NCBI GenBank assembly: GCA_938084195.1
Contig: CALKDJ010000011.1
Coordinates: forward strand, 1-5,541
Reading direction: 5' to 3'
From: an uncultured Methylophilaceae bacterium
Lineage (GTDB): Bacteria > Pseudomonadota > Gammaproteobacteria > Burkholderiales > Methylophilaceae
Length of the DNA: 5,541 bases
Part shown: positions 1 through 5,541 of the stretch, in pieces
Position numbering within the stretch: the stretch's first letter is position 1
Layout of the letters: each line of letters starts with the position of its first letter
Program-made: the position numbers and the translations under genes
The notes under the pieces: generated by a model
Seen by the model: only the letters and a program-made list of their open reading frames with translations
Databases searched by the model: none
Told to the model about the DNA's origin: nothing

Positions 1-569
1 TGGTTAAATGTGCCCTCTAGTGCATTAAAGGTAAATGTTAAGGCAGTCTGGTTGAAATCAGTTTTTTTAATTATAAATTTAGCATCATCGATTAAACTGT
101 CTCCACCATCACATACAATTAAAAGTGAGGCACTAATTACACCTTGGTCAACAATTATATCGACACACTCGTCATTAAAAGTATAAGAAATTTTCTCATT
201 CTCAACTATAGAAGTAATATTAGCGTTGAGATCATCTAATGCCTCAAAAAAAATTCTCTGCTTAGCCATGTAAGCTAAGCCATCAATAAAAAATTCATCT
301 GCATTAAAAATTACCTCCTCTTTGTACAATTCTGTATCTAAATAAATTTGGTTAATTTTTTGTAGTTGCCTAAAAAATGTAGATGGGAAGCCAAGTTTTT
401 TTAACCATGCAACAGAATTTGGAGTAATCGCAAAAAACATATCATTTCTTGTTGGTGTTCCTTTTGCAATGTGCACAACCTCATTTCCGCATTTTGTGAG
501 CATTAAAGAACATAAATAAGCAATAATCCCAGAACCCTTAACTGCAATAATTTTTTTCTTACTCACCAT
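1..569 (-). CDS. Divergent UbiH/UbiI (VisC)-family FAD monooxygenase-like protein, 3' end outside window
   Basis: The reading frame is open for 189 codons and runs off the left edge. It lies directly downstream of ubiH, where ubiI (visC), the C5 hydroxylase of ubiquinone synthesis, sits in enterobacteria. Family traces are clear: an N-terminal beta strand with GSGIIA (residues 12-17), a segment AITPNSVAWLKKLG (47-60) matching the family's 'AL...S...L..LG' stretch, a DG motif in LIVCDGGDS (150-158), and FNQTAL (172-177) matching the usual 'Y.Q.AL'. Several cofactor residues are lost. The last glycine of GxGxxG is Ala17, the acidic residue that binds the FAD ribose is replaced (the segment reads HIAK, 33-36), and the arginine before the 'AL' motif is missing. 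It may be a diverged UbiI, a pseudoenzyme or partner subunit, or an enzyme with another substrate. The start is ATG 569, with GTG 566 as alternative; it overlaps the ubiH end by 11 or 8 bp. Family membership is fairly sure; the function is not. Confidence 0.72.
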   Translation of the reverse strand, partial: MVSKKKIIAVKGSGIIAYLCSLMLTKCGNEVVHIAKGTPTRNDMFFAITPNSVAWLKKLGFPSTFFRQLQKINQIYLDTELYKEEVIFNADEFFIDGLAYMAKQRIFFEALDDLNANITSIVENEKISYTFNDECVDIIVDQGVISASLLIVCDGGDSLIDDAKFIIKKTDFNQTALTFTFNALEGTFN

Positions 570-1716
570 AGCTCATCTTTCTTACAAACTTTCTCTTTAG
601 CGGAGGTATGGCATCTAATGCACTCAAAGACAGACCTCTGAGGTTATTAAATCCAATGATATTATTTAAAAAAATTGAGGAAAGTTGATCGGTTATATTT
701 ATGATATCTGAAGATTGACTCTTTCGTATACGATTGAAATCATGCGATATATTTTTTGAAAAAGAATCATCAAAATGTATTTTTACAAATTTTGCAAGCT
801 CAAGTGCATCCCTCATACCGATATTTAACCCTTGACCTGCAACAGGGTGAATGATTTGAGAGGCATTACCAATAGCAACTACATTGGGTGTTGAAATATT
901 CTTCAAAATTGAGCTTTTAAGTACGAAAAAACTTTTTTCATTAATATCAACAAATTCACCTGCACGCTTGCCAAAATTTTCTTGCAAAATATTTAGAAGA
1001 GAATCATTATTAAGCTTCGCTATTTCGTCAATATATTTTTTTGGTCCTGTCCATACTAGAGTAAAGGTATTTGAAGTATTTGGAAGTAGAGCTATTGGGC
1101 CATTTTTAGTGAAGCGTTCGTAAGCTCTCCCGTAATGCGGTTTGTTTGTTTTTAATGACGATACCAGTGCGATATGATTTATATCCTTTTCTTCTCTTGT
1201 CAAATCTATACCTGCAATTCGTGTCTTACCCCCATCCGCAAGCACAAGCAAATTGAAAGGAAGTTCTTTTTCTTTTCCATCATTTTTAATTAAAATATTA
1301 TTTGAATCCTTAAAATTTTTTACATTTTCTAATTTGGTATTAAAAAATATATGAACATTTTGTAATTCCTCTATTTTATTTTTGAGTAATTCCATTAAAT
1401 CAGCATATGAGACGATATATCCAAGAGCATCCTCCTCATAATCATTAGCCTCAAAAAGAGTGCGCCCAAAAGTATTCTTTTGACTTACATGAATTTCATT
1501 AATAGGTGTTGCTTTTTTTAATAAATCCTTCCATACATCTAATTTCTTAAGAATAAAGACAGTGCTGTTAGATAAAGCTAATGCTTTGGAGTCCTTTAAT
1601 ACAAAGTCTTTATGATTTGCTTCAATGATATTTACCGAATAATTTAATTCAGCCATCAAAGCTCCTGCGACCAGCCCGACCGGTCCTGCACCAACAATAG
1701 TAATGTTGTTACTCAC
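559..1716 (-). CDS. ubiH: UbiH: FAD-dependent 2-octaprenyl-6-methoxyphenol hydroxylase of ubiquinone biosynthesis
   Basis: UbiH hydroxylates C1 of the ubiquinone precursor ring, using FAD, NAD(P)H and O2, in the membrane-associated Ubi complex. The protein has about 385 residues, close to the 392 of E. coli UbiH. Counting from GTG 1716, it shows GAGPVG (9-14) for FAD binding, the ribose-binding Glu32 in IIEA, the DG motif ADGGK (160-164) and the second FAD motif GNASQIIHPVAGQG (283-296). The GN form of that last motif, together with GRAYERFTKNGPIALLP (196-212), matches UbiH rather than UbiI or UbiF. A lysine (44) stands where the family usually has arginine before 'ALAL'. GTG 1716 is preferred over TTG 1719 because the AGTAGG motif at 1725-1730 lies 8 bases from the GTG but only 5 from the TTG. 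The gene overlaps the pepP end by 8 bp and ends in an overlap with the next gene, so translation is probably coupled. Confidence 0.92.
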   Translation of the reverse strand: MSNNITIVGAGPVGLVAGALMAELNYSVNIIEANHKDFVLKDSKALALSNSTVFILKKLDVWKDLLKKATPINEIHVSQKNTFGRTLFEANDYEEDALGYIVSYADLMELLKNKIEELQNVHIFFNTKLENVKNFKDSNNILIKNDGKEKELPFNLLVLADGGKTRIAGIDLTREEKDINHIALVSSLKTNKPHYGRAYERFTKNGPIALLPNTSNTFTLVWTGPKKYIDEIAKLNNDSLLNILQENFGKRAGEFVDINEKSFFVLKSSILKNISTPNVVAIGNASQIIHPVAGQGLNIGMRDALELAKFVKIHFDDSFSKNISHDFNRIRKSQSSDIINITDQLSSIFLNNIIGFNNLRGLSLSALDAIPPLKRKFVRKMSYGE

Positions 1717-3019
1717 CAAAAGAACCTACTAAACTTTCTAATTCATTCACTTCTTTTGGGGCATTAATACTTAATATTTGGGGATTTTTTTCACCAACTG
1801 CCACGTCATCTTCAATTCTAATTCCAATTCCCCAAAATTCTTTAGGGATTGTTTTAGATGGACTAATATATATTCCAGGTTCAATAGTTAAGACATTTCC
1901 AATATTTAATGCAATTGATTTATCATTATCATCTACATAATCACCAACATCGTGAACATCTAATCCAAGCCAATGGCTTGTTCTGTGCATGAAAAATTTT
2001 TGGTAAAGTTTCTCTTCAATCACCTGATCAAAACTTCCTTGACAAAACTCTAGATCAATCAAGCCTTGAACTAAAATATCCAAAGCCGCCTTATGAGGCT
2101 GGTCAAAAGTATTGCCAAAGGTTACTTTTGCAATTGCTGCCTTTTGTGCCTCAAGAACTAATTCATAAATTATTTTTTGTGAGTCAGAAAATTTTCCATT
2201 TATTGGAAAGGTACGAGTTATGTCTGAAGCGTACAATTCATATTCACAACCTGCATCTATCAATAACAAATCTCCATCTTTTAACAAATTTTTATTTTCT
2301 GTGTAATGAAGAGTGCAAGCATTTATACCGCTTGCCACGATAGAGTGATAAGCAGGATCCTTCGCTCCTAACTGCATAAATTGATTAAGAACCTCCCCCT
2401 CAATTTGGTACTCATATTTGCCCGGTGATGTTTTTCTCATGGCAATTTCATGCGCTTTAGCTGCAATATCAGCTGATTGCTTCATTAAAAGTAATTCATT
2501 TTTTGACTTAACCACCCTCATTGAATCTGCCAGAAAAGATAAGTCAACTATCATTTCAGGAGATCTAATTCCTGCTCTTTTTTGATTTTTATTACTCTTA
2601 ATCCAAGATTGAATCTTTTTATTAGAGTTTTGATTGGCGCTTAAGGGCGTATAAATTTTTTTAAATTTTGCAATAATTTTAGGAGCTATTTTATCTATTT
2701 GCTCGATGCTATATGTTTCATCAAAACCAAAGTTTTCCTTAGCTAAATCAGGGCCGTATATAAAGCCCTCCCATGTTTCAAGATCTGGATTTTTTTCTCT
2801 ACAAAATAAAATAGATCTTGGTTTATTACCACCAACTATAAAAAGGACAGAACTAGGCTCAGGAAAATTTGCAAAGTAATGAAAATAACTGTCCGATCTA
2901 AACTTAAAATTACAATCATTATTTCTAGTTACTTCTTTGGCATTAAAGATTATGGCCACGCCATCACCAATTTTTTCTTGAATAAAGTTTCTTCTTAAAT
3001 TAAATTCATCAACAGCCAA
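1709..3019 (-). CDS. pepP: PepP: Xaa-Pro aminopeptidase (aminopeptidase P), M24B metallopeptidase
   Basis: PepP removes the N-terminal residue from peptides whose second residue is proline and acts in the cytoplasm. The 436 residues match the roughly 440 of E. coli PepP along the whole length. The N-terminal domain carries EVTRNNDCNFKFRSDSYFHYF (29-49), the usual AMP_N pattern. The 'pita-bread' catalytic domain begins near residue 165. The dinuclear metal ligands are all present: Asp255 in LLIDAGCEY, Asp266 in SDITRTFP, His349 in HRTSHWLGLDVHDVG, Glu380 in TIEPGIY and Glu403 in RIEDD. Catalytic-site histidines His238 (LHYTEN) and His356 are also kept, so the enzyme looks fully active. The start is TTG: no in-frame ATG lies nearby, AAGGG sits 8 bases upstream, and the resulting N-terminus lines up with E. 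coli PepP. The gene lies 29 bp after murU. Linkage to ubiH is a common proteobacterial arrangement without a known mechanistic reason. Confidence 0.96.
   Translation of the reverse strand: MAVDEFNLRRNFIQEKIGDGVAIIFNAKEVTRNNDCNFKFRSDSYFHYFANFPEPSSVLFIVGGNKPRSILFCREKNPDLETWEGFIYGPDLAKENFGFDETYSIEQIDKIAPKIIAKFKKIYTPLSANQNSNKKIQSWIKSNKNQKRAGIRSPEMIVDLSFLADSMRVVKSKNELLLMKQSADIAAKAHEIAMRKTSPGKYEYQIEGEVLNQFMQLGAKDPAYHSIVASGINACTLHYTENKNLLKDGDLLLIDAGCEYELYASDITRTFPINGKFSDSQKIIYELVLEAQKAAIAKVTFGNTFDQPHKAALDILVQGLIDLEFCQGSFDQVIEEKLYQKFFMHRTSHWLGLDVHDVGDYVDDNDKSIALNIGNVLTIEPGIYISPSKTIPKEFWGIGIRIEDDVAVGEKNPQILSINAPKEVNELESLVGSFGE
1725..1730 (-). promoter_or_regulatory. Ribosome-binding site of ubiH, inside the pepP end
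   Basis: AGTAGG on the minus strand lies 8 bases before GTG 1716 and 5 before TTG 1719. The same 8-base spacing is seen for amgK and pepP, so GTG is favoured as the ubiH start. Confidence 0.4.
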
Positions 3020-3027
3020 TTGCTTTG

Positions 3028-3032
3028 CCCTT
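3028..3032 (-). promoter_or_regulatory. Ribosome-binding site of pepP
   Basis: AAGGG on the minus strand lies 8 bases before TTG 3019, within the 29-bp gap after murU. It is the clearest Shine-Dalgarno motif in the window and settles the TTG start of pepP. Confidence 0.6.
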
Positions 3033-3048
3033 ATAAAGTATTTTGAAA

Positions 3049-3723
3049 TTATAATTCATTAAGACTATTTAATCTTTCAGGCGTTCCAACATCCACCCAT
3101 CTGCTATTTAACAGACCACCTGTAATAAGTTTTTTTTCAATAGCTTTATTTAAAAAAGGGGCTAACTTAAGAAAAGTATTCGCAGAAATCTCATCAAAAA
3201 ATATTTTTCTGTAGATTGCAATACCACTAAAAGTCTTCGCTTCACTTTTTTTTAATTCTAAAAAACCAAGTTTATTAAGATAAAAATCTCCCTTTGGATT
3301 ATGTTCAGGATTATCGGTTAAATATAAATGAGCATTTATATAATCTGGTAGTTTTACGTTCAATATGTTGGCATAGTTAAATTCAGTAAATATATCAGCA
3401 TTTATAACTGGAAATAAATCAGATTTGATTAGTGGTAAGGCTTTTTTAATTCCGCCAGCAGTTTCAAGAACTGGATCCTCTTTAGAGAAATGTACATTAA
3501 GATTCCAATTTGAACCATTACCAACAAAATCTTCTATTTGTGATGAAAGGTAAGATATATTAATAACTACATCAGTAAATCCTGCAGAAGATAAATTTTC
3601 CAGATGTCTTTCTATTAAGGTTTTTCCCTTGCACTTTAATAAAGGCTTTGGGGTATTTAAGGTTAACATTCCCATCCTCTCCCCTCTGCCAGCAGCTAAT
3701 AACATTGCTGTTTTAGAATTCAT
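3049..3723 (-). CDS. murU: MurU: N-acetylmuramate alpha-1-phosphate uridylyltransferase
   Basis: MurU joins UTP and MurNAc-alpha-1-phosphate to give UDP-MurNAc. It follows AmgK in the peptidoglycan-recycling shortcut described in Pseudomonas, which bypasses de novo synthesis through MurA and thereby lowers fosfomycin sensitivity. The 224-residue sugar-nucleotidyltransferase fold shows LAAGRGERM (9-17) for nucleotide binding, TPKPLL (24-29) with its catalytic lysine, ETAGGIKKALP (87-97), NAD (108-110) with the metal-binding Asp110, HNPKGDF (141-147), FSGIAIY (165-171) and RWVDVGTPERL (208-218). These are the family hallmarks and separate it from GlmU or RfbA. The usual 'RPLT' after the first motif reads GMLT here (18-21), a small deviation. 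The ATG directly abuts the TAA of amgK with no gap, which implies translational coupling. An AAGG lies 11 bases upstream, inside amgK. Confidence 0.93.
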   Translation of the reverse strand: MNSKTAMLLAAGRGERMGMLTLNTPKPLLKCKGKTLIERHLENLSSAGFTDVVINISYLSSQIEDFVGNGSNWNLNVHFSKEDPVLETAGGIKKALPLIKSDLFPVINADIFTEFNYANILNVKLPDYINAHLYLTDNPEHNPKGDFYLNKLGFLELKKSEAKTFSGIAIYRKIFFDEISANTFLKLAPFLNKAIEKKLITGGLLNSRWVDVGTPERLNSLNEL

Positions 3724-4692
3724 TTAGTTTATAGCCTTATTTAAAATATCTCTTAAAGGAAATAACTCTTGGTACCTTTGAGTAGTATCTTTTAAATATT
3801 TTTCAACTAAAGGTAAATTATTAAGGTATTGATCCTTATTATCTCTTAAATATAGCCTCGCAAAAATACCCAATATTTTTAAATGTCTTTGAACCCCCAT
3901 CCACTCAAAAGTTTTAAAAAAATCAGCAAATTCATTTTTTGTTATTAATTTAGCATTAATCATTGCCTCCCAATAACGTATAACCATGTCCAAAATAAAA
4001 TCCTCTTCTAATTCAAAATAAGCATCTTTGAGTAAGGAAACTAAGTCATATATTATTGGGCCATTTACAGCATCCTGGAAATCAATAATTCCTGGTCCAA
4101 CCTCTCCATCAATTAACATTAAATTCCTACAGTGAAAATCACGATGCACAAAACATTGTTGTTGATTAATATTAGATTTAATAATCATATTAAAAATCTT
4201 ACTTAAGTCATTCTTTTCATTAGAATTCAGTATTATTTTTTTATATTTATTCAAGTACCATTCCTCGAACAAAGACATTTCATTTAATAGAAGTTCTGAT
4301 GTATAACTGGGAATATTTTTATAATGACAATTTTTTTGAATTGTTACCAAAGTAGATAAAGCGTTTTTGTATAATTCGTAGGAATTCTTTAAAGTAAGGG
4401 CATCACCATAGGTTGTCTTACCGAAATCTTCCATCAATATAAATCCTAAACTTGAGTTAATTTCATATAAATTGGGTACTCGTATGTCATCTCGATGGAG
4501 TTTTTCCCCAATAGCTAAAAAGGAGCTTATATCCTCTTTATCAGGGGGTGCATCCATAACAATTAAGCTTTTTTTATTTGTTTTGATTCTAAAGTAACGC
4601 CTAAAACTCGCATCATTAGATGCTGGTTCAATGATGAACTGATCATCAAAAAACTCTTTGGACCATTGAGTTAATAATTCATATCTTGTCAA
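3724..4692 (-). CDS. amgK: AmgK: N-acetylmuramate/N-acetylglucosamine anomeric kinase (APH fold)
   Basis: AmgK phosphorylates the anomeric hydroxyl of MurNAc (and GlcNAc) with ATP, supplying MurNAc-1-phosphate to MurU, the next gene. The 322-residue protein has an aminoglycoside-phosphotransferase-like kinase fold. The N-lobe carries SNDASFRRYFRI (25-36) and VMDAPPDKED (45-54), both typical of the AmgK branch. FILMEDFG (84-91) is the hinge. The catalytic loop is HRDFHCRNLM (183-192), with Asp185 as base and Asn190. The metal-binding motif is IDFQDA (203-208), with Asp204. The C-terminal WMGVQRHLKILGIFARL (264-280) is also characteristic. All key residues are present. The start is taken at TTG 4692: a TGAGA lies 8 bases upstream, and the N-terminus matches the family length. 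The nearby ATG is out of frame. This is the first gene of the minus-strand block and lies opposite lptD. Older annotations may call it a phosphotransferase. Confidence 0.93.
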   Translation of the reverse strand: MTRYELLTQWSKEFFDDQFIIEPASNDASFRRYFRIKTNKKSLIVMDAPPDKEDISSFLAIGEKLHRDDIRVPNLYEINSSLGFILMEDFGKTTYGDALTLKNSYELYKNALSTLVTIQKNCHYKNIPSYTSELLLNEMSLFEEWYLNKYKKIILNSNEKNDLSKIFNMIIKSNINQQQCFVHRDFHCRNLMLIDGEVGPGIIDFQDAVNGPIIYDLVSLLKDAYFELEEDFILDMVIRYWEAMINAKLITKNEFADFFKTFEWMGVQRHLKILGIFARLYLRDNKDQYLNNLPLVEKYLKDTTQRYQELFPLRDILNKAIN

Positions 4693-4700
4693 AATAAATT

Positions 4701-4705
4701 TCTCA
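4701..4705 (-). promoter_or_regulatory. Ribosome-binding site of amgK
   Basis: TGAGA on the minus strand lies 8 bases before TTG 4692 and supports that start over the out-of-frame ATG just downstream. Confidence 0.45.
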
Positions 4706-4711
4706 AATTAA

Positions 4712-4751
4712 TTGATAATATTATATCTTTTATAAATACTTGAGTTATAAT
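4712..4751 (+). promoter_or_regulatory. Candidate lptD promoter(s)
   Basis: Two alternatives overlap. One is TTGATA (4712-4717, one mismatch to the -35 consensus), a 17-bp spacer and AATACT (4735-4740). The other is a perfect TATAAT (4746-4751) without a good -35. Either gives a leader of about 85-95 bases before lptD. The region overlaps the candidate amgK -10, so the two promoters may compete. Chance matches are a real risk at this base composition. Confidence 0.35.
4720..4725 (-). promoter_or_regulatory. Candidate -10 element of the amgK operon promoter
   Basis: The minus strand reads TATAAT, a perfect sigma-70 -10 hexamer. It would place the transcript start about 20 bases before the amgK TTG, enough for the TGAGA ribosome-binding site. 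The -35 region (around 4743-4748, ATAACT on the minus strand) is a poor match. Such hexamers also arise by chance in DNA this AT-rich. Confidence 0.35.
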
Positions 4752-4812
4752 GCCTAACTAACTGATTAATATAAATTTTTAATTATAAAATAAAAAAATA
4801 ATCTATACAAAA

Positions 4813-4845
4813 ATGACAATAACCTTTTTGAAATTAAAATTTTGA
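4813..4845 (+). other. Ten-codon mini-ORF overlapping the lptD start
   Basis: An ATG opens a ten-codon frame (MTITFLKLKF) whose TGA stop overlaps the proposed lptD TTG in the arrangement TTGA. If translated, it could couple ribosomes to lptD, which has no Shine-Dalgarno of its own. It may equally be chance, or the true lptD start disrupted by a one-base sequence error. It also lacks an obvious ribosome-binding site. Confidence 0.2.
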
Positions 4846-5541
4846 CCAATAAAAAATCAATATTATTTACAATTTGTATAAGTGCCATTTTATACTCATT
4901 TCCGATCTTTGCTAACGAAAAGCCAGTAGAAGAGGGACAAGTGATTATAGAGGGAAATACTCTAGAAAATATACTCGATCGTAAATTAAGGGCAACTGGT
5001 AACGCATTGTTAGTAAGGGATAACAAGTCAATAACAGCCAACCAAATTGAGTATGACCAAATATCTGATGAGCTCTATGCCGCAGGTAATGTTGAGTTAA
5101 AAACAGATAAATCTGCAATACAAGGATCGGAGCTTGAACTTTCTCTCGATAACACTACGGGTTCATTAGCAAATGCAACTTTTTCCTCAATATTGAAAGA
5201 TAGTCATAGTAAATTTAATAATACGCTTAGAGGTAAAGCTTCCTTACTTTTTTTGGAAGGTGAAAATAAAAAAAGACTAGAAAATGCCTCTTTAACCACA
5301 TGTGAAGTTAATCAGGATGATTGGTTTATTAATGCTTCTGAATTAGAAATAAATGAAAGATCGCAAAGAGTTGATGCTAAAAATGCCAATCTTGAATTTA
5401 AAGGATTTCCAATCTTATTCTCCCCTCTAATTAACTTTTCATTCAACGATGAAAGAAAGTCTGGTTTTTTAGTTCCTAGCATTGGCTCAACTTCAAGAAG
5501 TGGTTTTGACACTTCTTTACCATATTATTTTAATCTTTATC
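4842..5541 (+). CDS. lptD: LptD: LPS-assembly outer-membrane protein, 3' end outside window
   Basis: LptD (OstA/Imp) is the beta-barrel that, with LptE, inserts LPS into the outer leaflet of the outer membrane. Only the first 233 residues are visible and the frame is open to the right edge. Residues 1-24 form a signal peptide: Lys4-Lys5, a hydrophobic core, and cleavage likely after PIFA. Next comes the periplasmic OstA/LptA-like domain, with repeated beta motifs such as ATGNALLVRDNKSITANQIEY (52-72) and AAGNVEL (79-85). It is followed by TTCEVNQDDWFINASELEI (152-170) and the barrel start, FKGFPILFSP (186-195) and DERKSGFLVP (203-212), which are LptD signatures. No ATG occurs in this frame. 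TTG 4842 is chosen because it begins a well-formed signal peptide, and the frame is closed by a TAA at 4791-4793. No clear Shine-Dalgarno precedes it. Cys154 corresponds to E. coli Cys173, whereas a cysteine like E. coli Cys31 is absent. Confidence 0.93.
   Translation, partial: MTNKKSILFTICISAILYSFPIFANEKPVEEGQVIIEGNTLENILDRKLRATGNALLVRDNKSITANQIEYDQISDELYAAGNVELKTDKSAIQGSELELSLDNTTGSLANATFSSILKDSHSKFNNTLRGKASLLFLEGENKKRLENASLTTCEVNQDDWFINASELEINERSQRVDAKNANLEFKGFPILFSPLINFSFNDERKSGFLVPSIGSTSRSGFDTSLPYYFNLY

Larger units (their letters stand above)
4693..4841. promoter_or_regulatory. Divergent promoter region between amgK and lptD
   Basis: This 149-bp, very AT-rich gap separates two diverging genes, so it must hold promoters for both unless transcription enters from outside. 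It contains TATAAT-like elements on both strands, listed separately. No sigma-E-type promoter, such as the one that drives lptD in E. coli, could be recognised by eye. No stable hairpin or riboswitch-like fold is apparent. Confidence 0.6.

Noticed and set aside
551..557. Run of seven T on the plus strand as a possible terminator
   Set aside because: It lies inside the start of the left-edge gene, encodes its Lys-Lys N-terminus, and has no GC-rich hairpin beside it.
1..569. Reading the left-edge flavoprotein as a pseudogene
   Set aside because: Key residues are lost, but no stop or frameshift occurs in 189 codons and the start is cleanly coupled to ubiH.
884..1123. 79-codon plus-strand open frame
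   Set aside because: It lies entirely antisense to ubiH, whose protein is strongly recognisable, and its translation resembles no known family.
2128..2343. 71-codon plus-strand open frame
   Set aside because: It is antisense to the conserved catalytic domain of pepP and has no family features.
4714..4727. Near-palindrome GATAATATTATATC as an operator
   Set aside because: The arms match for only four bases, the sequence is almost all A and T, and chance explains it.
4766..5041. 91-codon minus-strand open frame before amgK
   Set aside because: Most of it is antisense to the lptD signal peptide and OstA domain, and the rest is low-complexity AT-rich leader.
5312..5512. 66-codon minus-strand open frame
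   Set aside because: It is antisense to conserved LptD motifs (DERKSGFLVP) and shows no features of its own.

Overview
The window comes from an AT-rich bacterial chromosome. Gene content and order point to a gammaproteobacterium: lptD runs divergently from amgK-murU, as in Pseudomonas, and pepP-ubiH is followed by a second flavin-hydroxylase-like gene, as in the enterobacterial pepP-ubiH-ubiI cluster. The low GC, very short gaps, overlapping genes and frequent non-ATG starts fit a streamlined (for example marine) lineage. That last placement is inference, and no species can be named from the sequence alone.

Layout: a five-gene block fills positions 1-4692 on the minus strand, read from right to left. 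It runs amgK (MurNAc/GlcNAc anomeric kinase, 3724-4692), murU (MurNAc-1-phosphate uridylyltransferase, 3049-3723), pepP (aminopeptidase P, 1709-3019), ubiH (FAD-dependent ubiquinone-biosynthesis hydroxylase, 559-1716) and a divergent UbiH/UbiI-family protein cut by the left edge (1-569). The genes are packed at -8 to +29 bp and no terminator is visible between them, so they look like one operon. A 149-bp gap (4693-4841) holds the likely divergent promoters. On the plus strand, lptD (outer-membrane LPS-assembly protein) starts at about 4842 and is cut by the right edge.

Functionally the block combines envelope and membrane metabolism. AmgK and MurU act in succession to return recycled MurNAc to UDP-MurNAc for peptidoglycan. 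LptD inserts LPS into the outer membrane. UbiH and perhaps its neighbour hydroxylate the ubiquinone ring. PepP is a general cytoplasmic peptidase that commonly travels with ubiH.

No mobile element, CRISPR array, RNA gene or clearly new system is visible. The points most worth a second look are the degenerate flavoprotein at the left edge, the near-identical junctions flanking ubiH, the joining of two usually separate gene clusters, and the unusual TTG start and leader of lptD.
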